Part shown: piece by piece, positions 33,477 to 41,900 of the stretch
How positions within the stretch are numbered: position 1 is the first letter of the stretch
Layout: every line of letters begins with the position of its first letter
Assembly: GCA_046348685.1 (NCBI GenBank)
Contig: JAXMDT010000004.1
Coordinates: 62,001-126,000 of the forward strand
Length of the DNA: 64,000 bases
Direction: 5' to 3'
Source: JAXMDT01 sp046348685
GTDB taxonomy: Bacteria > Pseudomonadota > Alphaproteobacteria > Rickettsiales > UBA998
Position numbers and translations under genes: made by a program
Notes under the pieces: model-generated
Told to the model about the DNA's origin: nothing
The model's input: the letters and a program-made list of their open reading frames with translations, nothing else
The model's database searches: none

Positions 33477-34817
33477 ATGGCAGAACCGCAGAAATCACCC
33501 ACAGGACTGGAGATAGCTGACTGGACGCAGCAGATGCAAGTCATCGGCGGTCAGATTAACAATAAAGCCCTCAATCTTGCGTATGAGCTTGCTATGCATG
33601 GTACCACTGCGAAATTCACGCAGGATGACCGAAATAAACTCGTCACCGACATGTTTCATGAATTTGAAAAAGTATCAAAGGGTCAACAGACACTGGATGA
33701 TCTAAATAAGTGGTTGCAAAACAATCGTGAACGTTTCCATGAAGCAGGAGTCTACTCACCGGTTGAAAAACCTTTCTCCGAAGAAGTCCTCACTAATTAC
33801 CGGCTTCTCAATACGCGCACACCAACCCAACAACAAGACGGCACCGTTAAACAGTTAGAAGTAACGTTCCCCTTTTCAATGGAAGGGCAGACGGGCTTTA
33901 AATCGCTTGCTGATTTTAAAGAGCGGGCAGGGGTTGATGCAGCGCATATTGCGCGTGCGGATCGCAGGCCGACGGTTGCTCCTGTTCATACCGATCCCGA
34001 TGCACAGCCGGAGCATACGGTTAAGCAGGCAACGCCCGATCCCAAGGAAATCCTGCAATGGTATACATTCCTGCACGACGCGCTGCCAAAGATTGAGAGC
34101 GTGTATGAAAAGACACCTAAAAAAGGTGCGAACACTCTAAACGTAATGACCGAAGAGCAGCGGCAGGGTATCGAGCAGTTGTATCAAAAATCTACACAGC
34201 TTATGGGCTGGCTTGATCAAAATCAAAAAGGCTTTCACCTAACTCCCGAAGGGGAAAAGCATAAAGAAGAAGCCATCGCACTTATGAAAGACATTAGAAA
34301 GCTGGCGGGGCATAACGAAGCGCTAACAGCCTTTTCCCCTAAAATGATCAGTATCACCGGCCCGAACGAACAGCATCCAGATGTTGAAGATCAGCGCGGC
34401 CGTCCATTTCTCCCTAACATCCAGCGTGATGCGCTAAATAAAATGGATGATTTCAGAAGAGAATTGGAAAGATCGTCTTTCCGGGGTTTGTCGCCCGCGC
34501 CAGGTTTAGCTGATCCGCCTACGCCTGAACCCGCACCTGCGCAAAGAGGTGATGCAGATCCTGTTCCTGCACCAGCAGCGCCAGAGCCAGAAAGAACAAC
34601 TATTTCAACTATGGGAGCCAATACTCCTGATCGATCCAACACTGGTCCTCATCGCGGAGACTGGGATAGGCTCGTTGCCGGGATTTATCCTGGTAGTCTC
34701 AAAGCGGTTGCTTACGCACCGGTACCAACTCAGCAAACAATAGGCACTCTTGCTCAGCCACGTATCGTAGTCGCGGACAATCCGCGCGATAAACAGGAAG
34801 TCGTCGTAACTATCTAA
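33477..34817 (+). CDS. Large hydrophilic protein of unknown function
   Basis: 446 residues, no signal peptide or membrane helix. The N-terminal 350 residues are mostly helical (e.g. DWTQQMQVIGGQINNKALNL, EEQRQGIEQLYQKSTQLMGW). Residues 345-395 are a Pro/Ala/Glu linker (PTPEPAPAQ, PAPAAPEPE) and the last 50 form a short beta-rich tail. No clear ribosome site precedes the ATG. The modular, linker-bearing layout would suit a secreted effector or a polar scaffold, but nothing identifies it. Lies between the phage remnant and sodB. Confidence 0.65.
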   Translation: MAEPQKSPTGLEIADWTQQMQVIGGQINNKALNLAYELAMHGTTAKFTQDDRNKLVTDMFHEFEKVSKGQQTLDDLNKWLQNNRERFHEAGVYSPVEKPFSEEVLTNYRLLNTRTPTQQQDGTVKQLEVTFPFSMEGQTGFKSLADFKERAGVDAAHIARADRRPTVAPVHTDPDAQPEHTVKQATPDPKEILQWYTFLHDALPKIESVYEKTPKKGANTLNVMTEEQRQGIEQLYQKSTQLMGWLDQNQKGFHLTPEGEKHKEEAIALMKDIRKLAGHNEALTAFSPKMISITGPNEQHPDVEDQRGRPFLPNIQRDALNKMDDFRRELERSSFRGLSPAPGLADPPTPEPAPAQRGDADPVPAPAAPEPERTTISTMGANTPDRSNTGPHRGDWDRLVAGIYPGSLKAVAYAPVPTQQTIGTLAQPRIVVADNPRDKQEVVVTI

Positions 34818-34849
34818 CTTAGATGCCGCAACAGATGCGGGGCAGATAA

Positions 34850-35449
34850 CTAAGCGGCCTGAAGATTTTTATTCACGAAATCCCAGTTCACTAATTTTTC
34901 CAGGAAAATTCCCATGTAGTCAGGACGACGATTCTGGTAATCCAGATAGTAAGCGTGTTCCCAGACATCCATGGTCAGCAATGCCTTCTGGCCGTGCACC
35001 ATAGGCAGGTCAGCGTTCGGCGTCTTGGTGACTTTGAGTTTGCCGCCATCGAGCACAAGCCATGCCCAGCCGCTGCCGAATTGGGTTGCACCGGCATTTT
35101 TGAATTCCTCGGCGAACTTCTCGAAGGAACCAAAATCCTGTTCAATTTTCTTCGCGACATCCCCCGTCGGCTTGCCGCCGCCTTGAGGTTTCATGGAATG
35201 CCAGTAAAACGTATGATTCCATACCTGCGCCGAATTGTTGAAGATGCCCGCTTTGCTGGAATCCTTCGCTGACTCCTGAATCACTTGCTCCAGACTCGCT
35301 TTTTCCAGCGGCGTGCCTTCAACCAGCTTATTCAGGTTGGTGACATAGGCCTGATGGTGTTTGCCATAATGGAAATCGAGCGTATTCGCTGAGATGTGCG
35401 GAGCGAGCGCGTCTTTTGCGTAGGGAAGTTCGGGTAGGGTAAATGCCAT
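34850..35449 (-). CDS. sodB: Superoxide dismutase, iron type
   Basis: 199 residues from the ATG at 35449, which has GGAGG upstream; the longer frame adds a non-conserved leader. Metal ligands are His27 (FHYGKHH), His79 (NHTFYW), Asp161 and His165 (DVWEHAYYLDYQNRRPDY). The AQVWNHTFYW segment with Gln75 is the mark of Fe-type enzymes, although a cambialistic or Mn enzyme cannot be excluded. No signal peptide, so cytosolic. Removes superoxide, giving H2O2, which the ahp/OxyR locus would handle. Confidence 0.93.
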   Translation of the reverse strand: MAFTLPELPYAKDALAPHISANTLDFHYGKHHQAYVTNLNKLVEGTPLEKASLEQVIQESAKDSSKAGIFNNSAQVWNHTFYWHSMKPQGGGKPTGDVAKKIEQDFGSFEKFAEEFKNAGATQFGSGWAWLVLDGGKLKVTKTPNADLPMVHGQKALLTMDVWEHAYYLDYQNRRPDYMGIFLEKLVNWDFVNKNLQAA

Positions 35450-35514
35450 GGGGTGCCTCCATTTAAAGAATGAATGCAAGGGATGTAGTGGAGGAAGGCT
35501 AAAAAAGCAATGTG

Positions 35515-37398
35515 TTATCGCGTGATCTCAGCCGGCTGGCGCGGAATCGCATGGGCAGGAATGCCAATGTCCCGAGCGGCCTGCTGATTTAGTGCATGAT
35601 CCAGCACGGAAATATCCTGGGCGCTGGTGCGAATCGTTGGCGTGATTGCATCGTAGAGTTTCAGCGCATTTTCTGCAGAGCCAAGTCCGGGCAGCGAGAA
35701 TACAAGATCAGAAAATGCCTTGGCGAGAAGCGGTGCGGACGGAGATTTCTGCGGTTTCTCAATACTACCGGCAGCAGCTAGTTTTTGTTCTTCGATGCGC
35801 ACCAGCTTGCACATTTCATCCGCTTCCACATAAACGCCCGGCATGGTGGCCGTGGCTTCGGCAATGGCGGTACGGGTTTTATCGCGCGATTCTTCCGGGA
35901 AAAGCAGCAAAATCTGTGCAACGGAATGGGCGATTTTCTCCAGCTTGTCGCTTTTACCGGCAAGCTCTTTAAAGATTGCCTGCGAAATTTGTGGCGCCAG
36001 CGATTCCACCATTTCCGCCTTGGCGGTTTCGATCGTGCGTGCATCGACGCCAAGTACATTTTTAGCCATATTTTGTTCAATGCTGCGCGCGGCAAGATAG
36101 CGCCCCAGGCTGGAGACGAATTGCTTTTCCGATTCTTCACCGAAAACAAGCGGTGCAGTAATGATAAATGTAGCCGCCGCCTTGCCGAGGGCTTCCTGCG
36201 CTGCCGCACCCTCAACTCCGTAGTGCGATTTGTTGACGAACAGCATCGTGGCATCGCCAAGCAGGTAACTCATCTCCGAATATTTCTGCAGCGTTTTTCC
36301 GCCCTGCATGGAAGCGCGAACACCAAACAGGCTTGCCCCTGCGCTCAGTAGCGCTGAAAAGCGCTGCGGATTATCCTGGAATTCCTGTACCCAGCGGTGC
36401 GGACTCATAAGATCGGGGTCTTTGTGCTCAATGTTTTTATTAGGCATCATGAAGATAGTCCACGACAGAGCAGACGTTGCCGCACGGCCCATATTGTTAA
36501 AACCTTCAGACTGCAGCTTTACATTCATTGTTTTCTTTGCGGTGCGATAACGCATGCCGCCAGAAGCAAATTGTCCTACCTGGCCGATGATCTGCGACAT
36601 GGCGGCAGATTCGATGGGATGGCGTCTCAAAAAGCGGCTGATCCCCGCTATCATGCCATGCTCCGGAGTTGGATCTTTCCAGACGTCGGGATGCAGCGGA
36701 TCAACGCCGTCGGCAATGGCCTTGTGCATCTGTTTGTTCAAGGATTTAAGTTGCTCTTCGCGTCCATCCTGTGCACAGAAAAGCAGGATCATCGAATTGA
36801 AAGTCGTCATCAGTCCTGCAAACGACATCAAAGATTTTTCAAGTTCCTTGCCGTTAAAAAGATTTGCGTAATGCTTGAATGCTTCCCTCGGCACTGACGT
36901 GCGGTGACCATGCGCCTTTGCCTCGCGAGCATCGTAATGGGCTTCGGAAAAAATCTGGAAAATATCGCTGACCATATAAAGGCCGCCCAGTGCTTTCGCG
37001 GGGTTTTCCGTGACGTTCATCAGGAAATCCCGCGTATGCTTCATTGCATTGCCAAAGGGCTGATCCAGATGAAACAAAGTACGCCGCGCGCCGTCGACTA
37101 GACCCAGTTCATGCACACTGGCAAGCAGGCCAATCTCATCGCCAAGATGATGGATATGAAGAATCGGCTGGCCATGTTCGTCGGAAGCGAGGCGTGTCGT
37201 AAATCCATGACGGGTTAGCTCTTCGCTAATACGATTGAGGTTTTGCAGTCCGGTTGAGTGCGGATAAGCCGGATCAGCATGAACGACAGCTTCCCAGTCC
37301 TTGCCGCCGAGAACGGTTTCAAGGAAGCGTATGCGGCTTTCGGGGTTGTCCCAGATATGGACGTTCCGTGTACCGAAAGGGTGAGCGACCGAATTCAT
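35515..37398 (-). CDS. Large protein of unknown function
   Basis: 627 residues, starting MNSVAHPFGTRNVHIWDNPE. No Sec signal. It has several moderately hydrophobic helices (e.g. SLMSFAGLMTTFNSMILLFC, KAAATFIITAPLVFG) among polar helical segments, so it may associate with a membrane. It ends in a Pro-rich tail (PAHAIPRQPAEITR). I recognise no motif. It is divergent from a small gene at 37572 and 65 bases from sodB. The helical style is like that of the gene at 33477 but I see no clear homology. Confidence 0.65.
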   Translation of the reverse strand: MNSVAHPFGTRNVHIWDNPESRIRFLETVLGGKDWEAVVHADPAYPHSTGLQNLNRISEELTRHGFTTRLASDEHGQPILHIHHLGDEIGLLASVHELGLVDGARRTLFHLDQPFGNAMKHTRDFLMNVTENPAKALGGLYMVSDIFQIFSEAHYDAREAKAHGHRTSVPREAFKHYANLFNGKELEKSLMSFAGLMTTFNSMILLFCAQDGREEQLKSLNKQMHKAIADGVDPLHPDVWKDPTPEHGMIAGISRFLRRHPIESAAMSQIIGQVGQFASGGMRYRTAKKTMNVKLQSEGFNNMGRAATSALSWTIFMMPNKNIEHKDPDLMSPHRWVQEFQDNPQRFSALLSAGASLFGVRASMQGGKTLQKYSEMSYLLGDATMLFVNKSHYGVEGAAAQEALGKAAATFIITAPLVFGEESEKQFVSSLGRYLAARSIEQNMAKNVLGVDARTIETAKAEMVESLAPQISQAIFKELAGKSDKLEKIAHSVAQILLLFPEESRDKTRTAIAEATATMPGVYVEADEMCKLVRIEEQKLAAAGSIEKPQKSPSAPLLAKAFSDLVFSLPGLGSAENALKLYDAITPTIRTSAQDISVLDHALNQQAARDIGIPAHAIPRQPAEITR

Positions 37399-37571
37399 AG
37401 TTACCCTATTGATTATCCTAAAAAATGCCCGTCAAAACAAATGACAATACTATGACATAAACGGAGGGTATTTAACTTAAATGTAACGTATGAATATAAA
37501 TAAGCTTCTGTAACGCAATATTTTTTCACTAATGATTTGTCTTCTTTCCACAGGACAATTAAACTCCTCTC

Positions 37572-37769
37572 ATGAAACCGACGGCACTCAATCCAAAACA
37601 AACCACGCAATGCGCTAAAGAGCTAGTGCGCGAACATGGGCCTAAGGCGAAGGAAGTCGCTGAGCAGCAAATGCAGACTTCCATGCAGAAAGGCGATATG
37701 AAACTTGCGGGCGACTGGCTTGCCGTCATGCATGAGATTCATAAAGTGATGTCATATCAGGTGAATTAG
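37572..37769 (+). CDS. Small helical protein of unknown function
   Basis: 65 residues: KELVREHGPKAKEVAEQQMQ then KGDMKLAGDWLAVMHEIHKV. This heart (HG-x-A-x2-A-E-x-Q, then an amphipathic helix with W) is seen in small alphaproteobacterial proteins of unknown role. The ATG is preceded by CTCCTCTC only, so the ribosome site is poor. Its last codon overlaps by one base the start of the membrane/spermidine-synthase-like gene, so the two are probably co-translated. Confidence 0.6.
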   Translation: MKPTALNPKQTTQCAKELVREHGPKAKEVAEQQMQTSMQKGDMKLAGDWLAVMHEIHKVMSYQVN

Positions 37770-38530
37770 TGAAACGTACCCTGATGCAGCGAATCTACCT
37801 GCTCTATCTCATTATTTTTTTTGAAGGCTTTACCGTACTCGGTGCTGAACTAACGGCGATACGTCAATTATTGCCATTTGTCGGCGGTGCGACGGACATC
37901 GTCGCTATTGTGATCGCTGCCGTGCTTGTGCCTCTCGCATTCGGATACGAGGCAGGAGGCAGGTATCGCAAAAGCAAGTCGTTTAGAAAGCGGCTGCTGA
38001 TCAATATGACCGTCGCTGCAATTTTTTTATCTATCGGTCTCAGCTACATCGTTTTGGAAATTTTTTTCTCACTGCTAATCGTGATGCACATTACACATCC
38101 GCTCATACAAACCATACTATACTGCGCAATTTTCCTGGTAACGCCCATTTATCTCCTTGGACAGACAATTCCACTCTGCATGCACTTTCTACCAAAGGGC
38201 AATCAGTCCAAATCAACAGGCCTCGTTTTAGTCTTTTCAACCGTGGGTTCTTTTTTAGGTTCGATTGTCTCTACGCTGGTCATTATGCCATTCTTCGGAG
38301 TGAACATCGTGGTGATAACGCTTTGCGGTATTCTTCTGCTGATGTTGTTCCTGCTACTCAAAGATAAAATGGATTTTTATCTGGTTATCAGCGGCATGTT
38401 TTTTACTGGCATTAAGAAGCCTGAGATAAATGTCCGGATATGCTTAAAAAATTTAAAATATTATATAATAATAACCAGTATAATATGGCTGCCGTGCTTC
38501 CTGATGATTTTGGTCATAGCCGGGTATTGA
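37769..38530 (+). CDS. Spermidine-synthase-like fusion, membrane N-terminal part of a frameshifted gene
   Basis: 253 residues with six or so transmembrane helices (LYLLYLIIFFEGFTVLGAEL, TDIVAIVIAAVLVPLAFGYE, LVLVFSTVGSFLGSIVSTLV). This matches the membrane half of SpeE-like fusion proteins (FEG...GAELTA at the start is typical). After about residue 220 (GIKKPE) the sequence becomes meaningless for this family. The SpeE-like domain continues in another frame; adding one G near 38425 gives KKPEDKCPDMLKKFKILYNN and joins the two. Such fusions are of unknown substrate; polyamine synthesis is not established. Confidence 0.7.
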   Translation: MKRTLMQRIYLLYLIIFFEGFTVLGAELTAIRQLLPFVGGATDIVAIVIAAVLVPLAFGYEAGGRYRKSKSFRKRLLINMTVAAIFLSIGLSYIVLEIFFSLLIVMHITHPLIQTILYCAIFLVTPIYLLGQTIPLCMHFLPKGNQSKSTGLVLVFSTVGSFLGSIVSTLVIMPFFGVNIVVITLCGILLLMLFLLLKDKMDFYLVISGMFFTGIKKPEINVRICLKNLKYYIIITSIIWLPCFLMILVIAGY

Positions 38531-39189
38531 TGCTTAACCGTTATCATGCGGCGAAATACACGGAAAACCCCGAGTTGCGGTATGGTTATATCCACTATGT
38601 CGAAGACAGGTTCATAACGCCAATCATAACTGGAAATACAGCGCCTAAATCAATTCTTGTTATTGGAGCCGGCGGCTTCACCTTTGGAAAAGATGACAGA
38701 CGCAACGCCTATACCTTCGTGGATATCGATCCAGAATTAAAAGATATTTCCGAAAAGTATCTATTGAAGCACAAGCTGGACGAAAACAAAAAATTTGTCG
38801 CATCTGACGCACGAACATTCGTTCGCAATAATAAGCAGAAATACGATCTTATTTTCCTCGATGCCTTCAATAATCCAAACAATATACCTGCGCATTTAAT
38901 CACGCGTGAATTTTTCCAGGATGTGCGAAACGTTCTCGCTCCAGGAGGCAGGGTCGTATTCAACGCTATTTCGTCGCCTACGATGAGTGACCGCTACAGC
39001 GTCAATATTGCCAATACATTTAACGCCGTGTTTCCAAATGCGAGCAGGCAAATCATCCAGACTTTCGACGGCTGGAAAAAAGATCAGGACAAAGTAAACA
39101 TTATTTATATGTTTTTTGAAGACGCTCCACCCGCAAGCGAACCCTACCAGGACCGCAAAAATCCGTTTTTTTACGATATGAAAAAATAA
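38440..39189 (+). CDS. Spermidine-synthase-like fusion, soluble C-terminal part
   Basis: 249 residues. SpeE/methyltransferase fold: ILYNNNQYNMAAVLPDDFGH, the SAM-binding loop LVIGAGGFTFGKDDR, acidic VDIDPEL and LIFLDAFNNPNNIPAHLITR. The ATG at 38440 has no ribosome site, and conserved sequence begins just upstream in the other frame, so it is most likely the second half of the gene at 37769, split by a one-base loss. In-frame TGA at 38422 blocks a longer frame. Ends 4 bases before the convergent alaS stop. Confidence 0.75.
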   Translation: MLKKFKILYNNNQYNMAAVLPDDFGHSRVLMLNRYHAAKYTENPELRYGYIHYVEDRFITPIITGNTAPKSILVIGAGGFTFGKDDRRNAYTFVDIDPELKDISEKYLLKHKLDENKKFVASDARTFVRNNKQKYDLIFLDAFNNPNNIPAHLITREFFQDVRNVLAPGGRVVFNAISSPTMSDRYSVNIANTFNAVFPNASRQIIQTFDGWKKDQDKVNIIYMFFEDAPPASEPYQDRKNPFFYDMKK

Positions 39190-39193
39190 TACT

Positions 39194-41845
39194 TTAAACG
39201 AGGGCGGCTTTGATCTTGTCGATGGCTTCCTGGCATTTGGCGCCATCAGGACCGCCTGATTGCGCCATGTCCGGCTTGCCCCCACCACCTTTGCCGCCAA
39301 CGGCTTCCGATGCCAGCTTTACAAGCTCAGCTGCGTTATAAGTGCCGGTAAGGGCAGGCGAGACAGCAATGACGATCGATGCCTTACCTTCAAAGCCCGA
39401 GGTGACAGCAACCACGCCGTTATCCTTGATTGGCTTCATGAAGCTCTCGGCAATGCCGCGCAGCTCTTTCGGCGGCAGATCATCGAAATGTTTGCCAATG
39501 AATTGCACCGCGCCAATCTGTTCGGGTTTTGCTTCCACGCCGCCGCTGCCGCCAAGCGCCAATTTTTTTCTCGCATCAGCAAGTTCTTTTTCTAGTTTTT
39601 TCTTATCTTCCTGAAGCGCCGAAATGCGTTTTGGTAAGTCGTCAATCGATGTTTTTAAATCCGCTGCCAGCGATTTCAGTGTTGCTTCTTCGCTATTGAG
39701 AAAGGCGAACGCTCCATCTCGCGTCGTTGCCTCAATGCGCCGAACACCCGAAGCAATGGCGCCTTCGCTCAGGATTTTAAAAAGGCCAATATCGCCGGTG
39801 CGTTTGACGTGCGTGCCGCCGCAAAGCTCGACAGAATAGGGCTTGCCGTTATCGACGCCCATGGTAAGGACACGCACCTCATCGCCGTATTTTTCGCCGA
39901 AAAGCGCCATTGCCCCTGCTGCAATCGCTTCATCCGATTTCATCAGTTTGATCACGGCATCCGAGTTCTGCCAGACCATATGATTGACTTCGTCCTCAAT
40001 CACTTTCATTTCGTCCGGCGTGATCGCTTTAGGATGGCTGATATCGAAGCGCAGGCGATCTTCCGCGACGAGTGATCCTTTCTGCGTCACGTGCTCGCCG
40101 AGGTGCTTACGCAGCGCTGCATGCAGTAAGTGCGTGGCGGAGTGGTTGGCGCGGATGCGGTCGCGGCGATTTGTATCCACTTTCAATTCCGCCGAATCAC
40201 CGACTTTCAGCGCACTGGAGAGCGTCACGAAATGGATATGAAGATTATCCAGCATCTTTTTGGTGTCCGTTACTTCGCCGATGGTTTTTCCGGCAATGGC
40301 AATCGTGCCGGTGTCGCCAACCTGACCGCCGGATTCACCGTAAAACGGGGTCTGGTTGAAAAGCACTTGAACCTTGTCGCCTGCTTTGGCGCTGTCTACC
40401 GATGTGCCGTCTTTCACAATCGCGGTCACGGTGCCGGAAGACTTTTCACTTACGTAACCAAGAAATTCTGTGCCGCCGACTTTTTCCTTGAGGTCGAACC
40501 AGAGCGTACCGACTGCCGCTTCGCCAGAACCTTTCCACGCGGCACGGGCGCGCTCTCGTTGTTCTTCCATCGATTTTTCAAAGCCCGGCAGATCGACTTC
40601 TTGATTGGCGCCACGCAAAATATCTTGCGTCAGATCGAGCGGAAAACCGTACGTATCATAGAGTTTGAATGCGATATCACCGGGTAACTTGCCACCTGCA
40701 TTGATTTTCGCGCGTTCTTCTTCGAGCAGTTTGAGTCCGCGCTCCAGTGTTTCTTTGAAGCGGGTTTCTTCGGAGCGAAGTGTTTCTACCGTCAAGGCTT
40801 CGGCGCGTTTTAATTCCGGATAGGCTTCGCCCATTTCATGAATAAGGGCAGGCACCAGTTTCCACATGACGGGCTGCTTGGCACCGAGCATATGCGCATG
40901 ACGCATGGCGCGGCGCATGATACGGCGCAGCACATAGCCGCGGCCTTCGTTGGAAGGCAACACGCCGTCAGCGATCAAGAAGCTCGATGCGCGCAAATGA
41001 TCGGCAATTACTTTATAGGACGGTTTTTTGTCACCCTCAGCTTTGGTTTTAATGATGTCTTCCGCTGCTGCAATCAAATGGCGGAACAAATCAATATCGT
41101 AATTGTCATGTACGCCTTGCATTACGGCGGTCGTACGTTCTAGGCCCATGCCGGTGTCAACACAGGGTTTCGGCAGATCGATGCGGGTGTCTTTGTCCAC
41201 TTGCTCGTATTGCATGAAGACAAGATTCCAGATTTCGATGAAACGGTCACCAAAACGATCGCTACCATCACTGTTGAGCGCCCATTCGCCCGCGCCAGCA
41301 CTTGCGCCGTGATCATAGAATATTTCGGAGCAGGGACCGCATGGGCCGGTATCACCCATAGTCCAGAAATTATCCTTAGTAGGTATGCGCAATATCTTGG
41401 AATCATCGCAGCCAGTGATTTTCTTCCAAAGATTAAATGCATCGTCATCGGTATGATAAACGGTAAAACCTAGTTTTTCCTTCGGCAGGCCAAAATCCTT
41501 AGTCAGTAATTCCCACGCAAGAGCGATGGCGGTTTCCTTGAAATAATCGCCGAAGGAAAAGTTTCCGAGCATTTCGAAGAACGTATGGTGGCGTGCCGTA
41601 TAGCCCACATTGTCGAGATCATTGTGTTTGCCGCCGGCGCGCACGACTTTCTGTGCGGTTGTCGCACGCGGATAGGGTGCCTGCTCGTTGCCGGTAAAAA
41701 TATTCTTGAACTGGTTCATGCCCGCGTTGGCGAACATGAGTGTGGGGTCGTTATGCGGGATGAGTGGAGAAGAGGGAAGGATTTTATGATCTTTCCGCTC
41801 GAAATAACCCAAAAATTGCGATCTTACATCGTTTGTCGATTCCAT
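39194..41845 (-). CDS. alaS: Alanyl-tRNA synthetase
   Basis: 883 residues, full length. Order: class II catalytic core (MESTNDVRSQFLGYFERKDH, LMFANAGMNQFKN, motif 2 and 3 regions to about 460), editing domain with the HSATHLLHAAL zinc histidines and CGGTHV, then the C-Ala domain ending GGKGGGGKPDMAQSGG. Charges tRNA-Ala and clears mischarged Ser/Gly. Essential single-copy gene. Last gene of the minus-strand run; the EAL gene lies 55 bases upstream. Confidence 0.97.
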   Translation of the reverse strand: MESTNDVRSQFLGYFERKDHKILPSSPLIPHNDPTLMFANAGMNQFKNIFTGNEQAPYPRATTAQKVVRAGGKHNDLDNVGYTARHHTFFEMLGNFSFGDYFKETAIALAWELLTKDFGLPKEKLGFTVYHTDDDAFNLWKKITGCDDSKILRIPTKDNFWTMGDTGPCGPCSEIFYDHGASAGAGEWALNSDGSDRFGDRFIEIWNLVFMQYEQVDKDTRIDLPKPCVDTGMGLERTTAVMQGVHDNYDIDLFRHLIAAAEDIIKTKAEGDKKPSYKVIADHLRASSFLIADGVLPSNEGRGYVLRRIMRRAMRHAHMLGAKQPVMWKLVPALIHEMGEAYPELKRAEALTVETLRSEETRFKETLERGLKLLEEERAKINAGGKLPGDIAFKLYDTYGFPLDLTQDILRGANQEVDLPGFEKSMEEQRERARAAWKGSGEAAVGTLWFDLKEKVGGTEFLGYVSEKSSGTVTAIVKDGTSVDSAKAGDKVQVLFNQTPFYGESGGQVGDTGTIAIAGKTIGEVTDTKKMLDNLHIHFVTLSSALKVGDSAELKVDTNRRDRIRANHSATHLLHAALRKHLGEHVTQKGSLVAEDRLRFDISHPKAITPDEMKVIEDEVNHMVWQNSDAVIKLMKSDEAIAAGAMALFGEKYGDEVRVLTMGVDNGKPYSVELCGGTHVKRTGDIGLFKILSEGAIASGVRRIEATTRDGAFAFLNSEEATLKSLAADLKTSIDDLPKRISALQEDKKKLEKELADARKKLALGGSGGVEAKPEQIGAVQFIGKHFDDLPPKELRGIAESFMKPIKDNGVVAVTSGFEGKASIVIAVSPALTGTYNAAELVKLASEAVGGKGGGGKPDMAQSGGPDGAKCQEAIDKIKAALV

Positions 41846-41900
41846 AGGCGGTCAGAGATAGCGAAAAACCATGAAGTCCGCAATGGATATGCTGATGATT

